A stretch of 64,000 bases of DNA from Pseudorhizobium endolithicum (lineage in GTDB: Bacteria > Pseudomonadota > Alphaproteobacteria > Rhizobiales > Rhizobiaceae). Below are positions 53,367 to 62,514 of the stretch, in pieces. The stretch's first letter is position 1, and every line of letters begins with the position of its first letter. The notes beneath the pieces were generated by a model. It ran no database searches, had not been told where the DNA came from, and saw only the letters and a list, made by a program, of their open reading frames with translations. The DNA lies in the NCBI RefSeq assembly GCF_902153245.2, contig NZ_CABFWF030000011.1:48423-112422 (forward strand), in the 5' to 3' direction. A program made the translations under genes and the position numbers.

Positions 53367-53680
53367 CGCAGGTTTTCGTCCTTCTCGCCGCGGTAGCTGG
53401 CGAAGGCCCCATCTCCTTTGCCAGTTGCGACCCTCCATCCCTTCAAGCTGCCTTGAGAAGCCGTTCAAATCCTCCACCTTCCTGACCGTGTGGCAGTTTG
53501 GGCTTGCACCGTTAAGCCAGACCAGAAAGCGGTGTGGCAATGCGTTCCTGATGACAGGATAGTTCAGCCCTCTCAATTTTATCAATCCACGAGCGGCGGT
53601 CGGCATGCGTCACTTGCCCTTGCTCGGGGAGAGTAACCCGCTCATCATGGCGTGATTCAATGAAGGGCGACGGAGCAGCA
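53367..53680. other. Gap after the LuxI gene
   Basis: A 99-codon minus-strand frame covers part of the stretch without family motifs. No terminator with a clear T-tract was seen. Treated as non-coding. Confidence 0.35.
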
Positions 53681-54007
53681 ATGAGCAGCACAACAGACTT
53701 TGTTGCCGAGCTCGTACGGGCCGCCAATGAGGTCGAGAAGCTCCAAATGATCGAGAAGGCGCGCCTGCTAGACCGGGCGGTGACGACTATCCGCGACTTA
53801 CGTGAGACAGTCGGCATACCGAACAGCGACACGGCCGCCGATCGGATACTTAATTTCCAGGAGACACAGCTGTTGCTGATTCATGGACAAGCCACCGACG
53901 CGCAGGTGAAGATGTCGCTGCTTGAAGGGGCTGGCATGATCCGGGACCTGCGCATTGTCCTGGATACGCGGATGGAGATCAGGATCAATCCAGACCAGCG
54001 CCGTTAG
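53681..54007 (+). CDS. Hypothetical helical protein (108 aa)
   Basis: ATG 53681 (MSSTTDFVAELVRAANEVEK) follows GGAG. The protein is soluble and largely alpha-helical with a coiled-coil-like start and the segment LLEGAGMIRDLRIVLDTRME. No function is recognised. It looks like a genuine gene from its composition. Confidence 0.6.
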   Translation: MSSTTDFVAELVRAANEVEKLQMIEKARLLDRAVTTIRDLRETVGIPNSDTAADRILNFQETQLLLIHGQATDAQVKMSLLEGAGMIRDLRIVLDTRMEIRINPDQRR

Positions 54008-54243
54008 GCGGGCGCGGGAGGCACCAGAACCCCGCTTGCGTGCGTGAGATCCGAGCTACGGTCTGTGCTATTCGCGTGGTGAGAGAGCACCACGATTTCA
54101 TCGGTAACGCGGATCTGTCGGAAGAAGCCTGTGTAGAAGTGAACCCTGAGCGTCAACGCCTTCTGGGCTGAATAGGGCCGCCATCACCATCTTGCGATCA
54201 AGAGCACAGTGCGTATCAATGGTGTTTTGGGAGGACGCATACA

Positions 54244-54609
54244 TTGGATAGCGAAGATTGTGAGGACGAAGCAGGCATCTTCACATGGTGTCTCGATGAA
54301 GAACGGCTCTACGGCGACTCGGCAATTGCCGCTATTTTCGGCCTTGATCCGAGTCGAACCGTGAGCGGGCTGCCCGTGAGCGACTATGCGGACCGCATTC
54401 ATGCAGAAGATCGAGGCCGCGTAGCCGCGCTGGTGTCGAAGGCTGTTCGGGATGGCAAACCGTATCGTGCGGACTATCGTGTCATTGATCCTGAAGGAGA
54501 GCCCATATGGGTTGTCGCTTTCGGTCGGTGCTTCCGGGATCGCACCGGAAACCCGAAGTACTACTCCGGTATTGTTCACCCAGCCGATGTGCTGCTTGAG
54601 GACGATTGA
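54244..54609 (+). CDS. Single PAS-domain protein
   Basis: The TTG start at 54244 sits 8 bp after GGGAGGA. The 121-residue protein is one PAS (PAS_3-like) domain: IFTWCLDEERLYGDSAIAAI, VSDYADRIHAEDRGRVAALV, YRADYRVIDPEGEPIWVVAF and RCFRDRTGNP. No output domain is attached. It may act as a stand-alone sensor partner. The start codon is uncertain because no in-frame ATG precedes the domain. Confidence 0.75.
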   Translation: MDSEDCEDEAGIFTWCLDEERLYGDSAIAAIFGLDPSRTVSGLPVSDYADRIHAEDRGRVAALVSKAVRDGKPYRADYRVIDPEGEPIWVVAFGRCFRDRTGNPKYYSGIVHPADVLLEDD

Positions 54610-54873
54610 TCGATCACGAGGCGGCCTTAGAAATCAGCGGTCGCCTGCGCCCGGTAAACATCTCAATCTTCATCCATCCAACATCAGCAGCCCTGAAACA
54701 GGGGCGACGCAAACGAGTTATCTGCTCGGGCGGAGAACCCGTGGAGGAATGCTAGCAAAGCTTAGCAGGTAGTCCTGCCATGACGGCAATCGGCCCAGAG
54801 CAGCCGTTGACAATCGAATGTTGTTGAACTCCTTTGCCAGACGAGTGTCCCGTTGTGTCAGCCGGACTAGACT

Positions 54874-55230
54874 ATGAACTATCGAGCAACAAAAATTCGG
54901 TTGACGTGCGATGAGCCGGTAGTGCGAGCTTGGGCGAGCTTCATGGGGGAGCATCTTGACGAGGTTTCAGCCGCCCTTCGCAACGAGAACGTGCGACATG
55001 AAATGTGGTTCTTGGGCCGAGATACTTCCCTATACATCATAGGCGTCATGGACGTTGACGATCATGGCGCGTCCCAAAAAGTCGCAGCCGATTCAAGCCT
55101 GAAAGTGGACGAGGTGCATCGAAACTTCAAGAAGTTTTGGGACAGAGGAAGTGTCCTGCGGTTGTCTATCAATCCGGCTACCGCCCCTGATTTCGAGGAG
55201 TGTGAGTTGCTCTTCGAGGCACGTAGCTGA
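54874..55230 (+). CDS. DUF6176-family protein
   Basis: The 118-residue protein reads MNYRATKIRLTCDEPVVRAW, LRNENVRHEMWFLGRDTSLY and YIIGVMDVDDHGASQKV, consistent with the DUF6176 ferredoxin-like fold family. Function unknown. No operon partner. Confidence 0.65.
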   Translation: MNYRATKIRLTCDEPVVRAWASFMGEHLDEVSAALRNENVRHEMWFLGRDTSLYIIGVMDVDDHGASQKVAADSSLKVDEVHRNFKKFWDRGSVLRLSINPATAPDFEECELLFEARS

Positions 55231-55289
55231 CGTGCGGCCCTGAACTGACCTTCAGCGCATTATCAATGATGCCTGCGGCCTGATCGCAG

Positions 55290-55808
55290 TCATGGGAGGG
55301 CGGACAGACTCCGCTCGGCGACGTAGGAAATTGCTTGTTCTAGCGACAGTTCAGATGTGTCTAAGACATCGCATCCTACATCCAGCGCTTCCGACCGCAG
55401 GTAGGCTGCCCAGTTCATCATGTCGTCAGTAGCGAGTTCCGGCTGCTGTCGATCAACGATCAGCCTTCTAGCTCTCGTCGCATCATCGCAATCGATCAAA
55501 ATCGGCGTGTAGCTGGACAGTCCGGCAGCCGAAGCGCCCTCGGAGAGGAAGGCAAGGCGCATCTGGCCTTCAAGGATGATGTTCCGCCCTGATCCTGAAA
55601 GGGAGACGAGCCGCTGCATCCACTCAAATGTCTTGGCGCGTTGCCAACCTTCAACCGACCCGTACTCTGTGATCATCGTATCGGCGCTTGGCACACCTAT
55701 GCTGTCAAAAAACAGTACCTCGATGGCTTCTGGGAAACGCTCCGCTACTGCCTTGGCAATGGTGGTCTTCCCGGATCCCGATGCTCCAACCAGGATGACT
55801 ACGTGCAC
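55290..55808 (-). CDS. P-loop nucleotide kinase-like protein
   Basis: This 172-residue protein begins MHVVILVGASGSGKTTIAKA with a Walker A motif, then VLFFDSIGVPSAD and NIILEGQMRLAFL. ILIDCDDATRARRLIVDRQQ resembles the lid/LID-Arg region of gluconate or adenylate kinase-like enzymes. Substrate unknown. Confidence 0.75.
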   Translation of the reverse strand: MHVVILVGASGSGKTTIAKAVAERFPEAIEVLFFDSIGVPSADTMITEYGSVEGWQRAKTFEWMQRLVSLSGSGRNIILEGQMRLAFLSEGASAAGLSSYTPILIDCDDATRARRLIVDRQQPELATDDMMNWAAYLRSEALDVGCDVLDTSELSLEQAISYVAERSLSALP

Positions 55809-55903
55809 TCTTTCTCCTCCAAGGGCTCAACTCCATCAGCTAGCGTCTGGAAGTCACCCCAGGCGCAACGTCTGCAGTCGGCCCAAAGCGGACAATAAGG
55901 TCA

Positions 55904-56425
55904 CTATTCGCAACAGGCGTTGCTGACCGAATGGCCGCGACACTGAACCTCTTCTGCTGATCTCTCAGCCAGCCATCGGTCACGCGGCTTGCAACTGGCA
56001 GCTCTTGGCACCAGTGTCACCGCCAGAACGCCTTCACTCGTCGAAGGTTCGTCGGCGCAAAACAACTGCATCGGGCGCATGCCGTCGGAAACTTCAAACG
56101 TCAGTTTTGCCTCGGCCGGGAGGCGAACGTGCTGGGACACTTTCCTGACGATCGCGCTGAACTTACCCGCGGTCATGTGGGTCCGGTCCCTCTCGTCAAC
56201 ATCCCATAGCTGGACGAAGATTTCCGCCCACGCTTCTGGATTGGCTCCGCAATCCAACGCGGAAAAGTGACCCGCTTTCACCTCGGTGACATGGTAACCG
56301 GACTTGATCGCTCGCCCCTCGTAGCTGAACACGAGCGGAAGGTCATGGTTGGCGGCGGTCAGTTCGAGCAACCTCCCGAGAGTAATGTCGCCCGTGTGGG
56401 AAATGCTCTTGCCGCTCGTATCCAT
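55904..56425 (-). CDS. DUF6428-family protein, arsenic-cluster associated
   Basis: The 173-residue protein contains LVFSYEGRAIKSGYHVTEVK, FSALDCGANPEAWAEIFVQL and WDVDERDRTHMTAGKF, the DUF6428 pattern. It ends in a Cys pair (NACCE). The family tends to lie next to ars operons. It is divergent from arsR across 43 bp with an ArsR-type repeat. Biochemical role unknown. Confidence 0.75.
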   Translation of the reverse strand: MDTSGKSISHTGDITLGRLLELTAANHDLPLVFSYEGRAIKSGYHVTEVKAGHFSALDCGANPEAWAEIFVQLWDVDERDRTHMTAGKFSAIVRKVSQHVRLPAEAKLTFEVSDGMRPMQLFCADEPSTSEGVLAVTLVPRAASCKPRDRWLAERSAEEVQCRGHSVSNACCE

Positions 56426-56441
56426 CTGCGTTACTCCTCCA

Positions 56442-56467
56442 ATTCAATGTTTCAAGGATCGTTGAAT
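56442..56467. promoter_or_regulatory. Candidate ArsR operator (ATTCAA-N14-TTGAAT)
   Basis: ATTCAA (56442-56447) and TTGAAT (56462-56467) form an inverted repeat filling the 43-bp divergent gap and abutting the arsR start. ArsR proteins bind this kind of spaced ATTCAA/TTGAAT repeat. Assignment inferred. Confidence 0.6.
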
Positions 56468-56468
56468 C

Positions 56469-56834
56469 ATGGATGATCGTCAAGCCCTCGCGTCCTTTGC
56501 GGCGCTCTCACAGGAGACCCGCCTCCAGGTCGTTCGCACCCTCGTTGTTGCTGGGCCCGATGGCCTTGCCGCAGGTTCGATCGCCGAGCGCGTGGGCGTT
56601 TCGCCGTCGAACCTCAGCTTCCATCTCAAGGAACTGGACCATGCGGGCCTGATCTCCCAGCGACGTGAGTCGCGATCCATCGTCTACAGCGCAAGCTATG
56701 AGGCACTAGCCAACCTCGTGAAGTTCCTGATGGAAGACTGCTGTTCGGGTCATCCCGGCATCCGGGCTTCACTCGAGCGTTCCGGAGATTGTTGCACCGG
56801 AACGACGGCTGACAAGGATGCGACCGTTGCGTGA
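56469..56834 (+). CDS. arsR: ArsR-family As(III)-responsive repressor
   Basis: The protein has 121 residues. The winged-helix domain (SIAERVGVSPSNLSFHLKEL, then DHAGLISQRRESRSIVYSAS) is followed by vicinal cysteine pairs C91-C92 and C108-C109 near the C-terminus, which suit As(III) binding in this ArsR type. It overlaps the MFS gene by 17 bp and probably controls it together with the divergent DUF6428 gene. Confidence 0.88.
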   Translation: MDDRQALASFAALSQETRLQVVRTLVVAGPDGLAAGSIAERVGVSPSNLSFHLKELDHAGLISQRRESRSIVYSASYEALANLVKFLMEDCCSGHPGIRASLERSGDCCTGTTADKDATVA

Positions 56835-58050
56835 CATCAAAGTCCCTGCGAGCATCGTGTCGGCGCTCGGCCTGACGCAGATCATCGGATACGGCACTCT
56901 CTACTACTCGTTCTCTATCCTGTCCCCGGCGATCGCCGAAGACCTTGGCCTGAGCCTCGAATGGGTCTTCGGCGTCTTCTCGTTGTCGCTCTTCGTAGGC
57001 GGACTGTCCGCGCCGTTCATCGGCCGACAGATGGACAGGATCGGAGCCGCGACGGTGATGACGGCCGGATCGGCCATAGCGGCGGCCACGCTTGCGGTAT
57101 GTGCATGGTCGCCTTCCGTCGCCGTCTTCGCTCTGGCGATCGTCATGCTGGAGATATCCTCCGGCATGGTGCAATATCAGGCGGCGTTCGCGGCGCTCGT
57201 CGAAAACGAGCCAAGGACAGCATCGAGGAGCATCACCTATCTGACCCTGATCGGCGGCTTCGCGTCGACGATCTTCTGGCCGATCTCGGCGGCGCTCAGC
57301 GGCTTTCTCACCTGGCGGGAAATCTACCTGGTGTTCGCCGCCCTGAACCTCTTCGTGTGCATGCCGTTGCACTTCTGGATCATGTACGTCGGCAAGGCCG
57401 CGTCTCGCCTGGAACCGAACAGGACGCCGAATGTCGTCGTCGGCGCTCTTCCACCCGAAGCTCGCCGGCGGGGCATGATCCTGGTCTCCTTCGCCTTTGC
57501 CGTCCTTGGCTTCACTCTGGCCGCCATCCTTGCCCACATGGTGCCGATGCTCGGAACGCTTGGCTTTGGCACAATGGCCGTCGTGGTCGGATCGATCTTT
57601 GGCCCCTCGCAGGTTGCCAGCCGTCTGATCAACATGATTTTCGGCACGAGGCTTTCGCCGCCCATGCTCGCGGTGATTTCCGCCTTGCTCATAGTCCTCG
57701 GCGTCATGACCCTGGGACTATCGGGCGACTGGCTTCCGGGCGCGGTCGTCTTCGCAATCTGCCTTGGCCTTGGTTCGGGCATCAACAGCATCGCGCAGGG
57801 TAGCCTGCCGCTGTACCTGTTCGGCTCGGACGGCTATGGCGCGGTAACGGGCAAGATGGCGGCGGCTCGCCTCGCCGTGGGGGCCGCTGCGCCGTTCGTA
57901 TTTGCGACGGCGATGCAGAACCTCGGCATCGGGACCGCACTGGCCTTGAACGCGGCGCTTGGTCTCGTGGGGGTTATCGCCTTCGTGGTCGTCGCGACAT
58001 CGACGCGACGCCCAAGGACAACGGCCTCCGGGGTGTCAGATCGACTTTAG
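56818..58050 (+). CDS. MFS exporter, ArsK-like arsenite/organoarsenical efflux
   Basis: The 410-residue protein has 12 predicted helices with MFS features ([20 protein letters not shown] between helices 2 and 3). It is coupled to arsR through a 17-bp overlap. MFS proteins in this position in Agrobacterium ars islands include ArsK, known for As(III), Sb(III) and MAs(III) export. The name is suggested by context and general similarity only. Its 3' end overlaps the convergent arsH by 15 bp. Confidence 0.78.
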   Translation: MRPLRDIKVPASIVSALGLTQIIGYGTLYYSFSILSPAIAEDLGLSLEWVFGVFSLSLFVGGLSAPFIGRQMDRIGAATVMTAGSAIAAATLAVCAWSPSVAVFALAIVMLEISSGMVQYQAAFAALVENEPRTASRSITYLTLIGGFASTIFWPISAALSGFLTWREIYLVFAALNLFVCMPLHFWIMYVGKAASRLEPNRTPNVVVGALPPEARRRGMILVSFAFAVLGFTLAAILAHMVPMLGTLGFGTMAVVVGSIFGPSQVASRLINMIFGTRLSPPMLAVISALLIVLGVMTLGLSGDWLPGAVVFAICLGLGSGINSIAQGSLPLYLFGSDGYGAVTGKMAAARLAVGAAAPFVFATAMQNLGIGTALALNAALGLVGVIAFVVVATSTRRPRTTASGVSDRL

Positions 58051-58746
58051 TGAGACACGCTGCTCTAGCTTGGCCGCCTCTTCTTTCCGCTCGCTGTAGC
58101 GATCGGTCAGATAAGGCGACGCATCCCGGGTCAGGATCGTGAACTTTACCAGTTCCTCACAGACGTCGACGACCCGGTCGTAGAACGACGACGGCTTCAT
58201 CCGGCCTTCGGCGTCGAACTCCTGGAAGGCCTTGGCTACGGATGATTGGTTCGGGATGGTGATCATCCTCATCCAACGCCCGAGGATACGAAGCTGACTG
58301 ACCGCGTTGAACGACTGCGACCCTCCCGAGACCTGCATGACCGCCAGGGTCTTTCCCTGCGTCGGTCGCACCGATCCGACAGCCAATGGAATCCAGTCAA
58401 TCTGGGACTTCATCACGCCGGTCATCGCACCATGGCGCTCGGGACTGACCCACACCTGGCCCTCGGACCATTCGGAGAGCTCACGGAGTTCCTGCACCTT
58501 GGGATGGCTAGCGGGAGCTTCGTCCGGGAGCGGAAGTCCCTTCGGATCGAAGACGCGAACCTCGCAACCGAAATGCTCAAGCAAGCGCTGGGCCTCGAAT
58601 GCGAGCAGTCTGCTGTACGATACCTCACGAAGCGACCCGTAGAGGATCAGGATACGGGGCTTGTGCGTCGAGAACGCCGGACGCAACGCCCTGAGGTCGG
58701 GCATGCGGAAATGTTCGGGGGATGCGGCTGGGAGTGTTTCAGACAA
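58036..58746 (-). CDS. arsH: ArsH NADPH-dependent FMN oxidoreductase
   Basis: The open frame reaches 58803, but a TTG at 58746 with AAGGAA six bases ahead, overlapping the arsC stop, gives the usual ArsH length of 236. [20 protein letters not shown] is the flavodoxin-like phosphate loop. [20 protein letters not shown] and [20 protein letters not shown] are ArsH signatures. ArsH oxidises trivalent methylarsenicals in characterised systems. Confidence 0.9.
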   Translation of the reverse strand: MSETLPAASPEHFRMPDLRALRPAFSTHKPRILILYGSLREVSYSRLLAFEAQRLLEHFGCEVRVFDPKGLPLPDEAPASHPKVQELRELSEWSEGQVWVSPERHGAMTGVMKSQIDWIPLAVGSVRPTQGKTLAVMQVSGGSQSFNAVSQLRILGRWMRMITIPNQSSVAKAFQEFDAEGRMKPSSFYDRVVDVCEELVKFTILTRDASPYLTDRYSERKEEAAKLEQRVSLKSI

Positions 58747-59164
58747 TGCGCTTTCCTTCGTCGTCGAGAACCCGTTCGCCATCCTCCTTGGTAAAGGGGC
58801 CATTGAATGCGTGGGCCGGGAGGATGTCGAGTACGGCCTCCGACGGGCGCGCGAGGCGCGTCCCCATCGGCGTGATTACGAACGGACGGTTGATAAGGAT
58901 TGGGTCCTTGAGCATGGCATCAAGAAGCTGGTCGTCGGTGAGGTCCGGATTATCGAGACCCAGTTCGGCATAGGGCGTGCCCTTTTCACGGATGGCCTGA
59001 CGAATTGTAAGACCAGCATTGGCAATCATCGTCGCGAGCTGCTCGCGGGTTGGCGGCGTCTCGAGATACTCGATGATCGTGGGCTCGCTCCCTGCATGCC
59101 GGATCAGGTCGAGCGTGTTCCGTGAAGTCCCGCAGGCGGGGTTGTGATAGATCGTGACGTCCAT
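58739..59164 (-). CDS. arsC: Arsenate reductase, glutaredoxin-coupled ArsC
   Basis: This is a 141-residue ArsC of the Spx/thioredoxin-fold class. The active-site Cys is C11 in [16 protein letters not shown], with arginines in [18 protein letters not shown] that bind arsenate. It reduces As(V) to As(III) with glutathione/glutaredoxin. It overlaps arsH and lies 2 bp after the acr3 stop. A second, unrelated ArsC type is present upstream at 60225. Confidence 0.93.
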   Translation of the reverse strand: MDVTIYHNPACGTSRNTLDLIRHAGSEPTIIEYLETPPTREQLATMIANAGLTIRQAIREKGTPYAELGLDNPDLTDDQLLDAMLKDPILINRPFVITPMGTRLARPSEAVLDILPAHAFNGPFTKEDGERVLDDEGKRIV

Positions 59165-59166
59165 GG

Positions 59167-60225
59167 TCAGGTCCTTCCGGAGACGGTGTTTCGAGATACG
59201 GCCGGCGCGGCCTCGTACCAGCCCTTCGAACGGTTCACGATCCAGACGACCGAGAGCATGACCGGTACCTCGATGAGGACGCCGACGACCGTCGCCAGCG
59301 CCGCGCCGGAATGGAATCCAAAGAGGCTGATGGCTGCGGCGACGGCTAGCTCAAAGAAGTTGGACGCCCCGATCAGTGCCGAGGGTCCGGCCACGCAGTG
59401 TCGCTCGCCGGACATGCGGTTGAGGATGTAGGCCAGACCCGAGTTGAAGTAGACCTGGATCAGGATCGGGACCGCCAGCAGGGCGATGATCGTCGGCTGG
59501 GCGATGATCTGCTCACCCTGGAATCCGAACAGCAGGACAAGCGTGGCCAGCAGGGAAACAAGCGAGATCGGCTGCAGCCTTTCCAGCATCCTGTCTAACC
59601 CGGAGGTCGTGCCGTCGACAGTGAGCCTGCTTCTTAGAACCTGCGCGATGATAACGGGTATGACGATGTAAAGACCAACCGAGATGACCAGCGTATCCCA
59701 CGGGACGGTGATTGCGGACAGCCCGAGAAGCAGGCCCACGATCGGCGCGAAGGCGACGATCATGATCGCGTCGTTGAGAGCTACCTGCGACAGCGTGAAC
59801 AACGGTTCTCCGCGCGTCAGGTTGGACCAGACGAAAACCATGGCCGTGCATGGGGCGGCCGCAAGGATGATCAGGCCCGCGATGTAGGAGTCGATCTGGT
59901 CCGCTGGCAGGTAAGGCCTGAACAGGTATCCGATGAAGAGCCATCCGAGGATCGCCATCGAGAACGGCTTGACGGCCCAGTTGATGAACAGCGTTACGCC
60001 GATCCCGCGCCAGTACGTGCCGACCTTCGCAAGGGAGCGGAAGTCGATCTTCAAAAGCATCGGGATGATCATCAACCAGATGAGGACGGCTACGGGGATG
60101 TTCACCTTTGCGACCTCGACCGCACCAATTGTCTGGAATAGCCCCGGAATGAGATGTCCAAGGGCCACGCCGACGACGATGCAGAGGAAGACCCAGATGG
60201 TGAGATAGCGTTCAAATGCGGACAT
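59167..60225 (-). CDS. acr3: Acr3-family arsenite efflux permease
   Basis: The 352-residue permease has ten predicted helices. The conserved cysteine C126 in ILAAAPCTAMVFVWSNLTRG is the As(III) site of ACR3 proteins, and the mirrored second half has AAAISLFGFHSGAALATVVG. It exports As(III) across the inner membrane. Its start shares one base with the stop of the upstream arsC (TGATG). Confidence 0.94.
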   Translation of the reverse strand: MSAFERYLTIWVFLCIVVGVALGHLIPGLFQTIGAVEVAKVNIPVAVLIWLMIIPMLLKIDFRSLAKVGTYWRGIGVTLFINWAVKPFSMAILGWLFIGYLFRPYLPADQIDSYIAGLIILAAAPCTAMVFVWSNLTRGEPLFTLSQVALNDAIMIVAFAPIVGLLLGLSAITVPWDTLVISVGLYIVIPVIIAQVLRSRLTVDGTTSGLDRMLERLQPISLVSLLATLVLLFGFQGEQIIAQPTIIALLAVPILIQVYFNSGLAYILNRMSGERHCVAGPSALIGASNFFELAVAAAISLFGFHSGAALATVVGVLIEVPVMLSVVWIVNRSKGWYEAAPAVSRNTVSGRT

Positions 60226-60749
60226 CAGGCGGTCTCCCCGGCGGCAGAAGAGCCTTCCATCGCGCCAATCTGGCGGAGACGGGTTTGAAGCGCCATGCGA
60301 TCGATGGACTCGAGCGGAAGGCTCAGGAACGCGATGATACGGTTCTTCAGGAATCTTGCGGCCTGGGCAAAGGCGCGCTGTACTTCAACTTCCGAGCCTT
60401 CTACGGCGGCAGGGTCTTCGACACCCCAGTGAGCGGTCATCGGATGTCCGATCCAGACCGGGCAGGCCTCACCTGCCGCGCTATCGCAGACCGTGAAGAT
60501 GAAGTCCATTTCGGGAGCGCCCTCCTTGGCGAAGACATCCCAGCTTTTCGAAGAGAAGCCCGTCGAGGGATAGCCGAGCGCATCCAGTTCCTTGAGGGCA
60601 TGCGGATTGACCTCGCCTCTTGGCTGGCTGCCGGCAGAGAACGCGCGGAAGCGACCTTTGCCCTCCTCGTTCAGGATAGACTCGGCGAGAATAGAACGAG
60701 CGGAATTGCCCGTGCACAGGAAGAGCACGTTGTAGGTCTTGTCGGTCAT
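60225..60749 (-). CDS. arsC: Arsenate reductase, low-molecular-weight phosphatase type
   Basis: The start is ATG 60749 (MTDKTYNVLFLCTGNSARSI), 174 residues; the frame itself reaches 60995. The P-loop nucleophile is C12 in CTGNSARS. Relay cysteines occur in TVCDSAAGEACPVWIGHP, as in the thioredoxin- or mycothiol-type LMW-PTP ArsCs. A C-terminal extension of about 35 residues (QRAFAQAARFLKNRIIAFLS) follows. It is one of two ArsC types in the operon. Confidence 0.9.
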   Translation of the reverse strand: MTDKTYNVLFLCTGNSARSILAESILNEEGKGRFRAFSAGSQPRGEVNPHALKELDALGYPSTGFSSKSWDVFAKEGAPEMDFIFTVCDSAAGEACPVWIGHPMTAHWGVEDPAAVEGSEVEVQRAFAQAARFLKNRIIAFLSLPLESIDRMALQTRLRQIGAMEGSSAAGETA

Positions 60750-60763
60750 GGTCGTTGTCCGTG

Positions 60764-61201
60764 TTAGGTCGGAGGTCTGATGAGTTTCATGATCGTCGCC
60801 GAGGCCGGGCAGATTCCCGAGAGCTGGCGGGTGGATAGAATGGCCGCGGGGACGTTGCTCCGGTTGACCGGGACGAAACCCATTCGCTCGAAAAGCGGGG
60901 CTGCGGTTGTCGTGGCGAGGAAAACAGCCGCGGTTTCTGGAGCCTGCTTGAGGGTCTCGCCAATCAGCGCCTTCGCAAGGCCTCTGCCACGGCATTCAGG
61001 CAGAACGACCACCGATCTTAGGAGGACACTATCGCCGCAATGCTCTATCCCTGCGTAGGCGAGCGCCTTCCCGTCTCCGCCGACACCCCTGAAAAACGAA
61101 CGTCCTTCCTCTTCTAGGTCCTCAACCGGAAGGGCGGCTTCCGCGAGTGCTTTTCGGAGACCGGGGTCGCTGCCTTCGATCATCTCCAGCCGCATGGTCA
61201 T
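60764..61201 (-). CDS. arsN2: ArsN2-like GNAT acetyltransferase
   Basis: The ATG at 61201 overlaps the arsR stop (ATGA), giving 145 residues. The GNAT fold shows LRSVVVLPECRGRGLAKALI with the R-G-x-G-x-A acetyl-CoA loop, then ATTTAAPLFERMGFVPVNRS. Small GNATs in this ars-operon position are named ArsN2; related ArsN1 acetylates organoarsenicals such as arsinothricin. Substrate here inferred. Confidence 0.82.
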   Translation of the reverse strand: MTMRLEMIEGSDPGLRKALAEAALPVEDLEEEGRSFFRGVGGDGKALAYAGIEHCGDSVLLRSVVVLPECRGRGLAKALIGETLKQAPETAAVFLATTTAAPLFERMGFVPVNRSNVPAAILSTRQLSGICPASATIMKLIRPPT

Positions 61202-61551
61202 GATTTCTCTACCTCGGACGCGCAACATGGCGTCAACTCAGCGATCAGAGGCGCGCATAACTCGGTGGAGCCTCCGCAACAGTCTTTCAGCAGGAACAAC
61301 GTCAGCTCTCGAAGGCCATCCAGGTCAGCCCTATAGATGATTGAACGGCTCTGCCTCTCGCTCGTCACCAGTCCAGCTCGCGAGAGTGTGGCGAGATGCG
61401 CTGACATCGTGTTTTGCGGCACATCGAGCATCCGCGCCAACTCCCCTGCCGGGACGCCCTCCGGCTCATGCCTCACCAAGGCGCGAAACGTCTCAAGCCT
61501 CGTTGTTTGTGCCAATGCGCCGAGCGCCGTGATCGCAAGTGAACTTTCCAT
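61198..61551 (-). CDS. arsR: ArsR-family As(III)-responsive repressor (second copy)
   Basis: The 117-residue repressor has a winged helix, ELARMLDVPQNTMSAHLATL, and C-terminal cysteines C91-C92, C99 and C109-C110 (KDCCGGSTELC, LTPCCASE). It is the first gene of the minus-strand ars operon (arsR-arsN2-arsC-acr3-arsC-arsH). An inverted repeat at 61553-61570 abuts its start. Confidence 0.9.
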   Translation of the reverse strand: MESSLAITALGALAQTTRLETFRALVRHEPEGVPAGELARMLDVPQNTMSAHLATLSRAGLVTSERQSRSIIYRADLDGLRELTLFLLKDCCGGSTELCAPLIAELTPCCASEVEKS

Positions 61552-61552
61552 A

Positions 61553-61570
61553 TATCCAGAATAACGGATA
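61553..61570. promoter_or_regulatory. Candidate ArsR operator (TATCC-N8-GGATA)
   Basis: TATCC and GGATA arms flank an AT-rich centre directly upstream of the arsR start. Position fits autoregulation of the operon. The extreme closeness to the ATG implies the operator overlaps the leader. Confidence 0.5.
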
Positions 61571-61666
61571 GGATAATGAAGTCAACCTTTCTGCCTTGTC
61601 ACCCTTCGTGGACAGAAGTCCGAAAGTAGCGGTCGACCGACAGATGTCCGCTTGTGGCGCGAGAGG

Positions 61667-61691
61667 GACCATCGGCAGTCCGCCGATGGTC
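61667..61691. repeat. Inverted repeat beyond the integrase 3' end
   Basis: GACCATCGGC and GCCGATGGTC form a perfect 10-bp stem around agtcc, 6 bp past the integrase stop codon. It lacks a T-tract. It could be a weak terminator or a recombinase-related site. Confidence 0.5.
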
Positions 61692-61696
61692 AGGAA

Positions 61697-62318
61697 CTAC
61701 AGCTCAATTTGCTCAGCGATCCGCAGAGCATCGTCCACCTCGACGCCCGGGTATCGGACGGTGTTTTCAAGCTTCGTGTGACCGAGCAGAATCTGCACGG
61801 CTCGGAGGTTGCCAGTCTTCTTGTAAATCTGTGCCGCCCTTAGTTCTCCTCAGGGAGTGGGTCCCATAGGCGCTGGCTTCAAGTCCGATAGACGTTATCC
61901 ATCGCTGTACAATCCGTGCGTACTGCCTCGTCGACAGATGCTGCGACGTCTTACGGCGGCTTGGGAACAGATAGCTGCCGCCGCTCCGTTGGATGAATGG
62001 AAGCCAGGCCATAAGTGCAGCTTTGGTCTGGTCGGTCACTTCGAACTGTACGGGCCGATTTGTCTTCTTCTGGATGATGGTTGCTCGATCCCTGATCGAG
62101 CTACCGGACCACAGGTCTTCGACCCTCAGTCTTACGAGGTCGCAGGCGCGAAGCTTGCTGTCGATGGCGAGATTGAAAAGCGCCAGCTCTCTGATGGCTC
62201 CGCACATTTGCAGTCGAACGCGGATCGACCATACGTACTTTGGCTGAAGTGGGCGCTTCTGACCAACCAGGATACCCTTGTTCCAGGGGCGGCGGGGACG
62301 TGGTGGTGTAATATCCAT
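61697..62318 (-). pseudogene. Tyrosine recombinase/integrase with one frameshift
   Basis: From ATG 62318 (MDITPPRPRRPWNKGILVGQ), the protein reads through DLVRLRVEDL (catalytic Arg), ATIIQKKTNRPVQFEVTDQT (Lys region) and YGTHSLRRTK (H-x-x-R). A run of Gs at about 61840 then shifts the frame. In the new frame it continues as AAQIYKKTGNLRAVQILLGH and TKLENTVRYPGVEVDDALRI with the catalytic Tyr. The indel probably kills it unless it is a sequencing error. Confidence 0.85.
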
Positions 62319-62457
62319 TGAGGAGTTCTCCGCCACTCCTCCCGCCGCGTCGCCTCTATCAGGCAGCGGATTGTAGCGCATTTCGTCGCTACTCGGCCCA
62401 AAGCTGACATGGCCTATGCCGCTCAGTTTTGGGCACTACAGTACCCCTCGTAAGTCA

Positions 62458-62490
62458 GGGTGCCTGAGGCTTTGTCAGCATCAGGCACCT
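62458..62490. repeat. Perfect 10-bp inverted repeat downstream of the Grx-MauE gene
   Basis: AGGTGCCTGA (62458-62467) and TCAGGCACCT (62481-62490) are separated by 13 bases. It lies just past the 3' end of the minus-strand gene, so it may act as a terminator, though no T-run follows. Confidence 0.5.
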
Positions 62491-62514
62491 TGGCAGACGT
62501 CTCTTGCACTGTCG

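Noticed and set aside
53307..53606. A 99-codon minus-strand frame after the LuxI gene
   Set aside because: It overlaps the end of the synthase gene and shows no family motif.
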